A stretch of DNA of 64,000 bases from Tamarix chinensis (GCA_030549775.1 CM060175.1:4650564-4714563), one strand, 5' to 3'. Positions 25,267 through 37,652 are shown, numbered from the stretch's first letter. Numbers and translations: made by a program. Notes: generated from the letters alone by a model not told the origin.

Positions 25267-25363
25267 GGAAATCGAACAAAAAACGAGATCAAGAAGAGGA
25301 GGGCGCATGGGGCGCGTTCATCCTAAAATCCTATATTCTATAATGAGCAATATTGGTCATGGG

Positions 25364-25752
25364 TTTTGATATAGCTATTGTGTACCCTGAGATGATGTGG
25401 ATTGGTTAATTATCATTGGATGCTAAGCATGAGACTTTGATGTTGTATATATTATTCTTTGATTATTGTATATTTTTATGGTATGTGTCTTGTGCTTTGA
25501 GCATGTTTTCGGTATATTGTGTGATTATGTGCTATGTGAGAATGTTACCTCTTGTGAAGTGATGAGATTTACTCAGTATGAAGAAGATGTACTGACACTA
25601 CATTTGCGTATGACTATATGAAGGTTATGGAGTGGCACAAAGCTTATAAGAGTGGCAATCATAAGTGAAGCTCTTGGGAAGATGTCACATTCTCATAAGG
25701 GACTTATGGGTCTAAAAGTTAGGGCAAAACTAGTATTATACCATCTAGTTCT
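25364..25752 (+). mobile_element. Tekay-like LTR fragment, right part
   Basis: This continues the LTR interrupted by the LINE. It holds 'gtgaagtgatgagatttactcagta', similar in position to 'gggttactcagtacc' in the LTR ending at 49984. It stops where the Athila LTR begins at 25753, so the LTR 3' end and any primer site are lost. Confidence 0.4.
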
Positions 25753-27239
25753 TGATGGGGTAAATTCATAAATGTGTGGATTCATTGTAGCACTTTAAGG
25801 TCATATCCAATAGAGACTTCACAGTTGACTATTGTTTTTTTTTTCATTTTAGCTCTCTAGACTACTTAAAAAAAAATGGGAATAGGAATTTAGACTACGA
25901 AAATGCATGCAAGGACTCATCGATTGAAAACTCTAGAACAATAATGGTAGAACTTAAGATTGAACTTCGGTCTCTAATTTAGTATTTAACAACATATTAA
26001 CATTATATTACATTATAGTCTAAATGGCTATGAACAATTGGTCTAATATGATTCACTAGCCTATTTTAATATCTAAGCATGCATTTAACCCAATTTATTG
26101 ACTACTGTCATGACTAACGAATTAGATTAAACTCATTAAGTGTCACTAATTCTATAGTTCCTAAAAATTCAAATGTTTACTTTCGTTATCATTTGAGTTC
26201 CTATTTATATGTTAATTTTTGACATCAATTTTAACCTTTTAGTTAGAGTCAATGCCTACACAAGTCATATTCCTTTGAATATGACTTATGATTGTGATTC
26301 CTAACATACGAAACAACACATAAATACCATGTGCATAACATATACATTAATTTGTTATATTCATACCACATTAAGCCTAATTCAATCTTAGAGAAGGAAA
26401 ATACTCACTCATGGTTGTGTAAAAACATAAAAAATAAAATTGAATGATAAACATAATTGCAAATAAAAAAAATAAGGAAAGAAAGAATGAAAATAATAAT
26501 CCGAGCACTAATGATAAACCAAATTATTATAGGATGGCAATACACATGATCCTACTTCAAAGTTCAAAAATAGTTTTATAGAATCTAAGGTAAGTTACAT
26601 GGATTTTTTGCTTAAAAGAAAGGAGAAAAGGAGTGCTATGAAAAATGTCCTAATATTCCCTGAAGGAACCTCCCTCAAATAGAGACATAATTAGGCCTTA
26701 TAAGTAGCCGAAAACAAAGGTAACTGTCACTATATGGCTATGTAATATGTGCACGATCAAATCCTATTGTGTGGTTGCATGGTCATGGAGCTTCTGCATA
26801 GCCTGGTCATGGAATATTTTTCCTCTCAACCTTCTCGTGCTTAAAGCTGCATGGTTGTGCAATTATTACATGTACAGGCTGCCTACTATTTTTGCTCTCA
26901 ACTTTCTTGCTTTGACAGGCGTCTAATGTTGCATGGGCAAGCCATGTAACACATTTCTTTGTCCTGTTGAGTTCTTTTGCCCTCCTTTCAACTCCTTGAC
27001 CCTTTTAATCTCTCCACCAACATGAGGGGTTGGTTTCCATAGTTATTTTTTGCTTTGAATCTATGCTCCACTTCTTTGAATTTGTATATTTTTATAAAAT
27101 TCCTTGAACAAACAAATAATAAGAGAGCAGTAGCAAGAACAAGGAACTTGAACTATGATGAATTTCATGATTCATGCTAAACAAAGTCATAAAAGAAAGG
27201 TGAAGAAAGGTAAAAATATGAAGATTATTTGATTTATCA
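25753..27239 (-). mobile_element. Athila-type 3' LTR
   Basis: On the minus strand the LTR starts TGATAAATCAAATAATC at 27239 and ends TTTACCCCATCA at 25753, giving TGAT...ATCA ends and 1,487 bp. Upstream on that strand is 'acttgagggaaagcaaaagg' and the purine-rich 'aagcataagagagt', the conserved layout just before Athila/Tat 3' LTRs. A G-rich phrase near 26730-26960 ('gcatggtcatggagcttc') belongs to the same LTR. A partial second copy lies at 51505-51912. Confidence 0.7.
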
Positions 27240-27433
27240 ACTCTCTTATGCTTACCCTTTTGCTTTCCCTCAAGTAAAATCCAAGCAAAAAAAATAATAG
27301 AAGAGGAAAATCAAATAAAGGTCAATAGGTATCAAGGCTTTAGATGACAGAACATATTACGTGAACAAGACATACATTTATAAGACCTACTAAAATTGCG
27401 AGCGTTAATAATAAGAAAATTAAAATAAAGTTA

Positions 27434-27705
27434 TGAACACCCCTCAATCCTGACTTCCAAATCACTATTATTATGACACTTTAAGATGGTTTAAATTCAT
27501 ATAGATGCACATCTTAACGAGACAAAGGTTAAATAAAGAAGTTAACTTCCTTACTATAGGTAAATGTATGTGAACACCCCTCAATCCTGACTTCCAAATC
27601 ACTATTATTATGACACTTTAAGATGGTTTAAATTCATATAGATGCACATCTTAACGAGACAAAGGTTAAATAAAGAAGTTAACTTCCTTACTATAGGTAA
27701 ATGTA
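27434..27705. repeat. Perfect tandem duplication, 135-bp unit
   Basis: Bases 27434-27568 and 27571-27705 appear identical base for base, separated by TG. The unit starts 'tgaacacccctcaatcctga' and ends 'ctataggtaaatgta'. The identity contrasts with the heavy decay all around. Confidence 0.9.
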
Positions 27706-28139
27706 GGCTCTCTACGCTCGCGTTTTAAGGATGTAACTATTTTGCTCTAAGCTCTCCATGCCAATAATGATTGATTATATTCTTGCATGCATACTTATTC
27801 ACCACCACTGATGAGACATTATACAAAGCAAAAATCATGAGGTCTTATTAAGGATGTAATATAGCTAGGGTAAATGGTAGAGTAAGTCTAGGATTGTAGA
27901 TAATGGGCGGAAAACAAATGACTATATGAATGTACCTCAAAGTTTGAGATCAACAATCCCTCAACTAACTCCTCAAATACTGGTTAAGGTTTTTTTTCCA
28001 TTAACTCTTTTTTCTACCCATCAAAATCAAATGCTTATTTTCCCACATCAAAAATCCAAATTTTTTATTCCTCTATTTTATTTTTATTTTTATTTTTTGG
28101 TTTTTATAGCAAAATAGTAAAGCTACAATTAGATAATTC
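27706..28139. other. Athila downstream region, no gene seen
   Basis: This is A/T-rich, with a pyrimidine-rich stretch near 27960-28110 giving a short frame without protein-like features. It lies between the Athila 3' LTR and the LINE tail and is probably Athila untranslated DNA. Confidence 0.4.
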
Positions 28140-29005
28140 TTTGATAATTAATATTAAGATTTATTAATACCAAAACTGGGTGTTATGTACATCAAAAGTC
28201 AAAACAAGGATCTAAATGATCTCAAGGAAATCTACCAAGTTGTTGTAATAAACTCCTATACTTCTCTTTCTTTTCATATAATTGAAATCTAATGAAAAGC
28301 CTCTTAATGATGCCCTTCATCATACTTCTTAGGTGCTGTGAACTTCATTTGAAGATAGAAGTGTACTTGCAGCACCAAATGCCATTAACCATAGTGCCAA
28401 ATGCCATTAACCATAGCACCAAACAAAGCCTTCAAAACTCCAACCCTACCATCTCATCCCTTTGTAATATGAATCATTTGTTGGATCCAAGTATCCCAAG
28501 TTGTACCATGATAATCAATATCTAGCCAATCGAAAGCCATCTTCCAAGAAATCTTAGCAAAGTCACACAACACAAAGAGATGATCCATAGATTCAATCTC
28601 CCTAGCATAAATCCCACAATTAGTGGGAACTTGTATATGCCAACTACTCAGTTTATCTCTAGTTAGTAAGCCTCGATGACAAGCTAGCCAACTAGTGAAA
28701 GAGTGATGAGGCATACCAGCATGTTTGCAAACAAGAGAGCACCAATCCTTCTTCAACTCTCGATATCTCAGAGCATCATAAGCCTTATGAATCTATTAAA
28801 TAGACTCCACACTGCCCATTGATGATCTGTTGTAATAAAACAAGCCAAACTTTCATAATTCCCCTCAACAACCAATAATGATAAGGGCGAACAATAACTA
28901 CAAACAATACAGGCTCTACCAAACAAACTTTCATCACACCCTTATGCTTATTTTTAGTATACCTACACCAAATATATTCAAAACTTATCACCCTTGAGTT
29001 TTAGA
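28140..29005 (-). mobile_element. 5'-truncated LINE tail with zf-RVT domain
   Basis: The minus-strand frame 28756-28454 reads 'KHAGMPHHSFTSWLACHRGL' then 'IYAREIESMDHLFVLCDFA', the zf-RVT region at the C-terminus of plant L1 ORF2. The first cysteine of the usual CxxC is present as 'NCGIYA', so the second is lost. Upstream, 28991-28785 gives a weak continuation of the RT C-terminal region. Only about 0.9 kb is present, the usual 5' truncation of target-primed insertions. It lies within the Athila element. Confidence 0.65.
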
Positions 29006-29849
29006 GATTAGGTAATAACTTGGAATCATGGCTAATAATGTAGGTTTTTTGTCAAAGAACATGTCTTAGGATTGAAGGCATTAAAGCAAAAGGAAAGTAA
29101 TGTATTTTGTTAGGTGATTTGGCTAATGTAGCTATAAAAAGAAAGTAGATTACTCAATCATTTTAATTCATGCATAAGTAATATGTGACCTTGAAGAGAA
29201 ATTATGCAGGTTCTGGTTTTAAATATCAGAGGAGAGTTCACACAATTAGGAAACAGTAAGACTATATAAAAGATGCATAATCTATAACGCTGAAGGTCTC
29301 ACTGATTCCATTGCTACTGACCCTATTTCCTATGTCTTGATTTAGATGAGTAAATCAACGAAGATGAACCTCTAGAGTGATAAAATAATAATTTGTTTGA
29401 GATCCTATTGATTGGGAAATCCACACTTAAAACACTTAAAATTCTTTTTTGTTATATTTGCTCGCAACCTATAGGTCTCACTAATACATGATCAAGCCAT
29501 GTATATAATTCTATCATATTTTCGACATAGGCCTATCATTTTTTAATTTAATTTAATTTTTATTTAAGCACACCAAATTCATTAGAGAATTTAAAGCAAA
29601 GAAGGAAAAGAAAACATAAACTTGAAAGAAAACAAGCAAAGAAGGGAAAAAAAGCACACTAAAAACATTAAAAAAAATTACACACCATACAAAAGGTAAA
29701 TTAAGAAAAACAACTAGCGAAAAGAGCAAATAGCATCTTGAAATACCCCAATGCTTAGAGGGTACATTTTCCTCAATACATATAAGGTGAAAATGGAAAA
29801 ACATAGTCACTATGGTGGTAGAAGTGGATATATGTGCATAAGATGCCAT
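29006..29849. other. Athila downstream region, no gene seen
   Basis: A/T-rich DNA between the LINE tail and the Athila downstream ORF. A frame at 29849-29553 on the minus strand is rich in F and L and looks like a composition artefact of an A-rich tract. Confidence 0.4.
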
Positions 29850-31115
29850 TGATACATTTAAGTGATCATGACATTCATTTGATCAATGGGTGTAATAGAA
29901 TCCTGGAGACTAGCAACTTGGTCTTTGAGGACATCAAAGCATGCATGGATTTGGCCAAATTGATCGTTTCATGAAGTGCTAGAGGTCGAGGAGCCTATAT
30001 TAGAGCCAACAAATTGTGGGGTGGTCGAGTAAATATCAGTGAGAAAAGAAGCTCATGAGAAGAATATGGGTGGTCTTCATGTTGGACAGGAATAGGGTGA
30101 CTAGGGTGGCAGTATGATGGGTGATGGAAACGAATTTTTGTTGTCATTGTTAATGATGGTGTTAAAATTATTATTAGGCAATGGATACCACACTACTTGA
30201 TTGTAAACTAAATTATAATGCAAACCACCTCTCATAACTAATTTCATATTATTGCAGGTGGTAAATCCTAAGTAGGCCGTAGATAAATCTATAGGGATGT
30301 TGTCCAAATAATGTCTTATCCTTCGAGTGATACAAATAATGATGTCTCCTATGACTATGATGTCTGTTATATTACTCTTGAAATTTTCTAGATGCTCTGC
30401 CAAGAGGTGGCCTTCATTAAGGGAATCATATCTGAGTATGCATAAAATGGCACAAAACTCTATCTTACAAACGTTTCCTTGGCTCTCACTTCTCTTGAAA
30501 AGAGTTCCTACGAGGAGCCTTTGGATATACTGTAAGGTTGGATTATAGATTAAGGAGGATTTAGTGTAGTGTTCGCTAAAGGGCCTTAGATCACACACCC
30601 CCCTTTTGGTGTTGAGATCTTGTTCCAGAAGTCTTGGGGATTCCATAATTCGACATTATCACAAGAGGTCCATCCAATGGTATTAAAGCAAAGAAATTCA
30701 CAAAAATAGGTTAGAGACATATTATAAGAAGTATTCAAGAGTTGGAAAGAAATGGAGGAGTCAATTTTATAAACCTCAAATGAGGTAAGGAGCTCAAGGG
30801 TGAATCCTCTACTTGTGGGATTTGTATGTGTGGAGAAACGGGCTAAACTACCTCATTGAAGTAAATTCTCAACAACTTTTTTAATCCTGAGTGTCTTGAA
30901 ATATTGCCAATCAATATACTAAGTAGGTAAAATGTCTCCAAAAGCAATGACTTTGTAATTCTATTGGTGAGTTGAATAAACAAAATGATGCCATACAGGT
31001 TTGAGGGTTGAGTATTTTTTAACTTACCTTTGCCACAATCTTATTAGGGTGGTAATCTTGAAGATTGGCCCTCTTCTTTGGATGTGCCTCTTTTAGTACA
31101 TTTAAATGGTTCCAT
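29850..31115 (-). pseudogene. Athila-type ORF downstream of pol (env-like position)
   Basis: A possible start at 31115 reads MEPFKCTKRGTSKEEGQSSR. The best-preserved part is the 181-codon frame 30646-30101, with 'YNPTLQYIQRLLVGTLFKR' and 'LLAEHLENFKSNITDIIVIG', resembling the plant transposon protein domain of Athila ORFs. It follows integrase on the same strand, the place where Athila elements carry an env-like or extra ORF. Its function is not established. Frame changes and stops between 31000 and 30650 break it. Confidence 0.6.
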
Positions 31116-31760
31116 AATGTGAAGCCTAGAATTTATATTTCTTTAGTTGCCTATGTTATGTGGTTATGGTGGTGCAGAATAGAAAAAAAATGGTGGTTGT
31201 TGCTGATGGCGAAGATGGTGGTGACAGGGGTTGTTGGGAAGAGAAATTTTGGAGGTATTGAAAGAAGGTGAAGGAGGATGGTTTAGGGTTACTGTAGGGT
31301 TAGAGATAAGTGAAATATGAAATTGAAATATCAAGGGGAGTTATAGGCATATAAGTGAGGATTTTTGTGGGATTAAGTGCGCTGCATGGGCGTACAACTA
31401 GTACACAGGCAAGATGTGTTTAACCTATCCTCTCTTTCAGAAAGAAGTGGGAGGGAGAGGCTTTGGCATGGCCATGTGACTATTACACAAGTAAGTCTTG
31501 TGTGAATGTTACTCTTAGCATTTAGTGTAACAATTCATCCTGGTCATACTAAGGGGAGGCACGGTCATGTACGTGGGTGTGTCGTGGTTGTGCAACTCCT
31601 TCTTTAGCTTGATTTTGTCCCCTTTTCATCTAATGACTCCTCCTCATGTTGTATTATCCATTGAGTAGATTATATATCATCGTAAGGCTTGCTACTTTGT
31701 TGTGAAAATGGTTAGGATAGAAACAAAGATTAAAAAAAAAAATAAAAAAAAACACATAAA
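31116..31760 (-). other. Athila pol-ORF spacer
   Basis: This 0.6-kb stretch separates integrase from the downstream ORF. It contains G-rich phrases such as 'gcatgggcgtacaactagta' and 'ggcatggccatgtgactatt', similar in style to those in the Athila LTR at 26730-26960. No coding is recognised. Confidence 0.4.
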
Positions 31761-31769
31761 AAAATGACA

Positions 31770-32620
31770 TGGGTTGCCTCCTATGAAGTGCATGTTTAAG
31801 GTCATTTTCTTAACCAATATATCTTTAATTTTATGGTGGATCAGAGAGAGCAAGTGTAATCATCTTTTACATTGGGAATCTAATAATTTAATGCTTCAAA
31901 CATTGGCTATTAACCTTGAAAGATCCTATGTGTTCATTCTATATTTTGATTATTGTAAATGGATACACCTTGTGTACTTGGAATGGTCCTGACAACCTAA
32001 ACATAGCCTAACCAGAAATAACTTGAGATAAGAGTTGAATAAGAGCACTAGGTCCCCTTCTCTGAACTCCCTATGAAGGATATGTTTATTCTACCATATT
32101 TTTGTTCTCTCTTTATATATCTTAGCATTTTCATAGGCATCCAATCATAAATCATCAAGTACATTAAGTTTTTGTGTCCTCTGTTATCCCACTTCTTTTA
32201 AGTCTAGATGAATACGCTTAATATCCCAATGTGCTTTGTGTTCCACCTCTATTAGTAAGTGACATGAATTCCCATAAACCAATTGAAACAGTGTTGTGCC
32301 TTTAAGAGTCTTAAAAGCTATTTAATAAGCCCAAAGGACATCATCCAACTACAAAGACCAATCCTTTCTCAATTTAGATACTGTCTTTTCCATAATACCA
32401 TTTATTTTGCTATTTGTGATCTCCACTTAACCATTCATTTGATGGTGATATGGTGTAGCCATTTTATGAGTCACGACATACTTCCTCAAGTGTGTGTGCT
32501 TAAAATCTTATTTGAAAAACAATATCCTAAAATAACTTGACTACCACCTTCACATCATTGTTCGAAGATGTCAATACCTCTGCCTATTTCAAGACATACT
32601 CCACTATCACTAAAATGTAC
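31770..32620 (-). pseudogene. Athila integrase C-terminal remnant
   Basis: Translating the minus strand in alternating frames gives 'KDWSL', 'AFKT', 'LDAYENAKIYKERTK' and 'HREFREGDLVLLFNS', the end of integrase in Athila/Tat elements. Stops occur every few dozen codons and frames alternate. The same region is better preserved in the element at 57930-58785, which supports the call. Confidence 0.75.
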
Positions 32621-33430
32621 TTATTATTGTGTGAGGATGGAAAAGGTCCCATAAAATTGAGCCCTCATGCAATGAATAATTTGACTTAAAAAATTTTGTT
32701 CAATGGCATCTCATTTCTTCTTGATATGTTTCCTATTCTCTGACAATGATCACACCCAATCACATAACTTCTCACATCCTTAAAAAGCTTAGGTTAATAA
32801 AATCCTACTTATAGCATCTTTACAACTATTTTGGAAGTGCTTGCATGACCTCCATATGTTGATGAATGATAATGTGATATGAAATATAATACCTTATCAT
32901 TGGGTAAACACCTCCTAAAGATTTTGTATGCACATCGTTTGTAAAGGCAAGGATTGTCCCAATAGTAGTGCTTCATGTCTAAAAGGAATTTCTTGCATTA
33001 TTAATAAGACAAATCTTCCGGTAATACTCCGTAAGCAATGTAATTCACAAATTATACGAACCAAAGTAATGTGATTCACAAAGTTTGGGATCCAAGGAGC
33101 TTGGTGGCTCATGAAAGAAAATAGCTTCTCATCTAGAAAATAATCATCAAATGGGGTTTCATATCCTTTTTCTTCCTTCATCTCTTGGCTAAGTCTGGAA
33201 TGATGGTCCAGTACCACATTTTCAACACCCTTTTTATCCTTTATTTCCAAATTGAACTCTTGTAATAAAAGGATCCATTTAATCAACCATAAACTCACAT
33301 CCTTCTTGACTAGGAGATGCCTTGGTGTTGTGCAGTCTGTGAATATAATGACATTAGATCCAATAAGATAACACCAAAACTTGTCTAAGGCAAACACAAT
33401 GGATAGGATATCTTTCCAGTCATAGCGTAG
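32621..33430 (-). pseudogene. Athila RNase H remnant
   Basis: The frame 33397-32915 reads 'ALDKFWCYLIGSNVIIFTDC', 'LVKKDVSLWLIKWILLLQEF' and 'LEIKDKKGVENVVLDHHSRL', the RNase H to connection region of Athila pol. The family has ADHLSRL at the end; here D-H-H-S-R-L differs only slightly. 160 codons are undisturbed. Between 32621 and 32915 the reading is heavily eroded. Confidence 0.85.
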
Positions 33431-34888
33431 TTCATATGAGTGTCAACCGAAGTTTTATTAGAATAATATATGGTGTATACCTTTTTCTCTTTTTCTTTGC
33501 CCATGTACAACCCTAATAGTATAATCACTTGCATCACACATCACTTCAAAATGGAGGTTCCAATTGAGGGCCCTCACTACCACAACAATTATCAATCTTC
33601 CTTCAACATATAAAGGCATCTATACAATATTAATCAAATGTAAAAGGGGCATCTTTAACAAGTAAATGGGTTAAGGGTTTAGCAATTTTGGAAAATTCTC
33701 TGATGAAACATGTATAAAATACCTAGGAAACTCCTAACTCCTCTAACATAATTTGGGGTTGGCATCTTAGCAAGGATATCAATTTTATCCCTATCAACTT
33801 TAGCTCTAGGGTTAGAGATTAAGTGACCTAAAATAATTCCTTTCCGTACCATGAAATGATACTTTTTCTAATTAAGTACAATGTTCACTTCTTTTCATCT
33901 CTTCAACACTTTAGCAAGATTTTTCAAATAGCCATCAAAAGAAGTTCGATGGACTAAAAAATCATCCATAAATACTTCCATGATATTTTCAATGAAATCA
34001 AAAAATATGGACATCCTGAATCATTAGAAGGTGGTTGGAGCATTACAAAAGCCAAATGGAATCCTTCTATAAGCAAAGGTGTCATATGTACATGTAAATG
34101 TTATTTTCTCTTAATCACTCATATGCATGGGGCTCTCAAAGAAGATTGAATATCCATCTACATAACAAAAGTGAGAATGACTACCCAACCTTTCCAACAT
34201 CTAATCAATATAAAGGATGGGTAAAGTGATCCTTCTAGTGGCCTTATATTACTTCCTACAATCATAGCACATACACCATTCAATGACTATTCTAGTTGGA
34301 ATAAGTTCATTTCACTCATTTTGTATAACGATCAGACCTCCCTTCTTTAGTACCAGTTGCACTGGGCTCACCCACTTACTATCTAAGATAGGGTAGATGA
34401 TCCAGGCATCAAGTAACTTTAGTACCTCCTTTTTGACAACTTGTTTCAAGTTTGGGTTTAATCTCCTTTGATATTCAATGGAGGATTCACACCCTTCTTC
34501 TAGCAAAATTCAATGCATGCAAATGGATATATTAATGCCTTTAATTCCATCCATGGAGTAATCTATGACATCCTTATGCAATATAAGGACATCAAATATT
34601 TTTTAACTTTTCCATGACTTAAGTTAGCATTCAAAATAATAGGGTATTCACCAATGGAGTGCAATAATTAGTATTTGAGTGAGGAACGGAGTGGTTTTAA
34701 TTCTATCTTAGGTGTAGCCTTGTCCTTACGTATTGGGTCATGGAATTATTTTTTTAAGTTTAACTATACGTTTAGGCTCTTTTTCATGGATAGGGTTTTC
34801 CTCAAGCATGGTAGCATAAGCAGCTACCTCCTTGTCGTCATTGTTGGATGATCCATTATTCACCAAGAATCAAATGGATCACTTGAAA
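33431..34888 (-). pseudogene. Athila reverse transcriptase remnant
   Basis: The frame 34506-34312 gives 'EYQRRLNPNLKQVVKKEVLK' and 'WVSPVQLVLKKGG', the RT start. Further along the minus strand, near 33985-33945, the active-site region reads EVFMDDFLVHRTSFD, so the MDD box survives. Stops and frame changes lie between. Coding is cut at 34888 by the CRM-like insertion and resumes with protease at 41590. Confidence 0.85.
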
Positions 34889-34893
34889 TCAAG
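34889..34893. repeat. Target duplication of the CRM-like element, left copy
   Basis: TCAAG immediately precedes TGATGTAGAAGC, and TCAAG at 41585-41589 immediately follows the 3' LTR. Five bases is the expected size for Ty3/gypsy integration. Confidence 0.75.
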
Positions 34894-35684
34894 TGATGTA
34901 GAAGCATCTCTAGATCACTATAAATCTTATTCTTCAAAGGATGAAGAACAAGAATAATTAGCATACTTGGAGATGGAACCCATTGTACTTGAAAATTCTT
35001 ATGCTTATAATGTTTTACTAAGTAACTCTTGCAGGTATTATCTATTGTTGCAAGAAGTTCAAGCTATTGAAGATCTTTGATATATAAGACAATAGCATTA
35101 AAATAATTACAAAGTTCATAGAAGAACAAGGCTATAAGAAATACAGTTGGATTACATATATTAAATCAATGTGTTACATAACTAGAGTTTGTGTAGTTTT
35201 ATTATTTTTTTATATACTTTGTAATAATTGTGAAATGTCATTGTAACTCTTTTTTATATACTTTCACTATGCATTCGGAGGTTGATTTCATTGATAAGGG
35301 CCGAATGATGGGATTATTAATGAAAGGGGCCTGCATATGTGCATGAATACATAAAGCTTGTACAATCTCATTATATCATTAATGAGAATCATATGCTTTA
35401 AAAGAGAGAACAACAAAAGTGCCATGTGTGTTTATTCTTCTTCTCTTATACTTCATCAATTGAGATATTTGGAGAGTATTAGAGAGTATTCTATTAAGAG
35501 ACAGAAGATTTATATTTAGAAGGTTAAAGATATTTGGTTAGATCTTTACCACCTTCCAAGTGCAATTCAACATCGCCATATTCAACCATTCTTTTCAATC
35601 AAAGCTTTGAAGATCTTACAATACTTGAGGCCATATAAAAGTTCCTAGAATGTTGAAGATTTTTCTTGATGATCTTCCACATCT
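34894..35684 (+). mobile_element. 5' LTR of the CRM-like element
   Basis: It begins TGATGTAGAAGCATCTC and ends near CCACATCT. Long stretches match the 3' LTR, for example 'gttggattacatat', 'gccgaatgatggg' and 'aaggttaaagatatttggtt'; by eye the two agree at very roughly 85-90%. The first 190 bases contain an open frame with one stop, including 'LAYLEMEPIVLE', the tail of the polyprotein. Confidence 0.85.
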
Positions 35685-35688
35685 AAAT

Positions 35689-35700
35689 TAGTATCAAAGA
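35689..35700 (+). promoter_or_regulatory. Degenerate primer binding site
   Basis: TAGTATCAAAGA differs at three bases from TGGTATCAGAGC but lies four bases inside the LTR end, where the primer site belongs. Confidence 0.6.
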
Positions 35701-36890
35701 ATGATTATTAGTGTCACCAACTCAAGTGAAAATTTCATTGAAGATTTTGACATCAACCTAAGCTAGCTTGAAAGTTCTTGTAAGATTCTTGATCTTCTGG
35801 TTTGATTCCTTTGAATCTTGATGGATTCTTCTTAAATTCTTTGAAAATTATGCATTTTATAAGTGTCCTTACATGTGATAATATAATCTTGCATGGTCCT
35901 TATAGGATCTTGATTGTTCTTACATGAAGGGTTCAACTTAGGTTTTGAGATAAAAGTTCATACGTATAGTGGGAAGAATTGTGCATACTATATGTAGTTT
36001 TAAAACGTTTTGAGTTGTGAGGTGTGCATGAAAACTTACATGTTTTACTTACCTTTGATTCTATGTAATCATATTGGTGATTATAAGTAGATATTAGATG
36101 GAAATAAACGTGCATGGATTTAGAGAATGCTTGGTTTCAATGTTGTGGTCAAGTAGTGTGCATGAGTTTTGTGAGATTTACTTGTGTGTTTTTTTTTTTT
36201 TTTTAGTATTTGAATATTAAATTCCTTATTTTGTAGAGATAGTGCAGATTGATAGGTTGCTTATCCTGCATGATCTTATGCTATAGAGGCTTGACACTAG
36301 TACAAAATTTTGAAGGGTTTTGAATAAAGGTTTTTTAAACTTGTTAAATTCTACATCAAGACTTTAATAAGATAAGTGTTTTGTGAAATTGTTTTTGTTG
36401 TGTGATGTTTAGTTTTAATTACTTATTATTTATTGGATTCATTGAACTCAAAATGTTTTGTACAAAAAATCGAACAAGAATTGCATTATAGGAGTGAATG
36501 TCTCAGGTATAAACAACTTTAACAAAAACCTAGGAGAATCTAAGTGTCTAAAATTGTAATAGTTGAATCATGGAAGGGGGAAAATTTTTCATGGCATTTT
36601 TGAAGCTATTAAAAAAATTTCAAACAATTTAGATACTGCTAATGCTCAACTTAGACAAAGACCTAAAATACAAACTCAACTGCAAAAGTTAGAGTCCAAG
36701 TTTACTACATAAAAATTCGGTTCAAAATATCCAAGAACATAGAGAGTTCTATGGAGATTGGTTAGGAAGTGCTATAAAATTAAATAATCTAGCTAAGGGA
36801 AGGTACTTGAATTCAATAATAGACCATGATGAAGATTCTATAGGGAGTGTAAGTAATCGAAGACTCTATGACCATCAATCAAAGTATCAT
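35701..36890 (+). other. Leader of the CRM-like element
   Basis: A/T-rich DNA between primer site and gag. No gene is visible. A frame on the opposite strand (36115-35933) looks like chance. A run of 16 T lies at about 36189-36204. Confidence 0.5.
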
Positions 36891-37640
36891 AAAAAAAGAA
36901 GATAAAGGCATTAAGCTTGATCTTCTCGGTTTTGATGGTAAACTTGATGTGGACTTATTTCTTGAGTGGTTACATGAAGTGGAGGCTATATTTGAGGTTA
37001 AAGATTATCAATATGAGAAAAAATATAAACTAGTAGCTTAAAGAGGACTAGGGAATGAGAAGGTAAGTCAAAAATAAAATCTTGGGCGAAACATAAAAAA
37101 ATCTAAGGAAAAAAATTATCTCTAAAGAGTATGGACAACATAATTATATTAAATTGACTACTCATAGGTAGGAACTACTAAGTGTTAAAGAATATGTTAG
37201 GGAGTTTGAAAGGTTAGCACTTGTATGTGATATCCATAAAAAGAAGAAACAAACATGTGTTATAGTTTTAAGCAGTCTTAACATGGTGATTTGAGACAAA
37301 GTTAAGACTTGGTCTATATGATTCCTTAACTACTTAACTACTCAAGCTACAAAATTTGGAGCAAGTACTTCAACTTCTATAAATCCCGATAAGAAATAAG
37401 AAATTATGACATAGGAAAAAGGAAAAAGAAAAGTGAATGAAGTCTCTACTAGGCAATGTTTTAAATGTCGAGGGTTTAGACACTTCACTCGCGAATGTCC
37501 CAATTAAAGAGAATTATCCATTCAAGAAATTGAAGCCATCGAGACATGTGAGGAATATATTGAATTTGAGAATTTTGTGGAAGTTTCTAGTGAATCTGAG
37601 GAAAAAGAGAGTGTTTGTTACATCTTGGAAAGAGTAGTTC
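36891..37640 (+). pseudogene. CRM-like gag remnant
   Basis: Frames alternate but the sense is clear by comparison with the copy at 62010. 'GFDGKLDVDLFLEWLHEVEA'-like DNA lies at 36930-36990, and 'REFERLALVCDIH'-like DNA near 37200-37245. Near 37450-37500 is the zinc knuckle, where the DNA reads as 'CFKCRGF-HFTRECPN' in a frame different from the open frame 37437-37637. Stops and several small indels break it. Confidence 0.7.
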
Positions 37641-37652
37641 AAGTCCAAGCTC

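Larger units (their letters stand above)
20626..25352 (-). mobile_element. L1-type LINE, near full length
   Basis: The element reads on the minus strand with ORF1 (25266 to about 23990) followed by ORF2 (23912 to about 20700). It ends in a short A tail, seen as seven T at 20626-20632, preceded by a 'ggtatttaatgaaattctta'-like 3' end typical of plant L1 elements. An imperfect 11-bp target duplication flanks it. At about 4.7 kb it is close to full length for this group, but both ORFs carry stops, so it is inactive. It sits inside a Tekay-like LTR. Confidence 0.85.

Noticed and set aside
29553..29849. 98-codon minus-strand frame rich in F, L and V, considered as a membrane protein
   Set aside because: The DNA is an A-rich tract read from the other strand, which gives F and L by composition. 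No start context or neighbours support it.
30327..30548. 73-codon plus-strand frame
   Set aside because: It is antisense to the Athila downstream ORF, which has the protein-like sequence.
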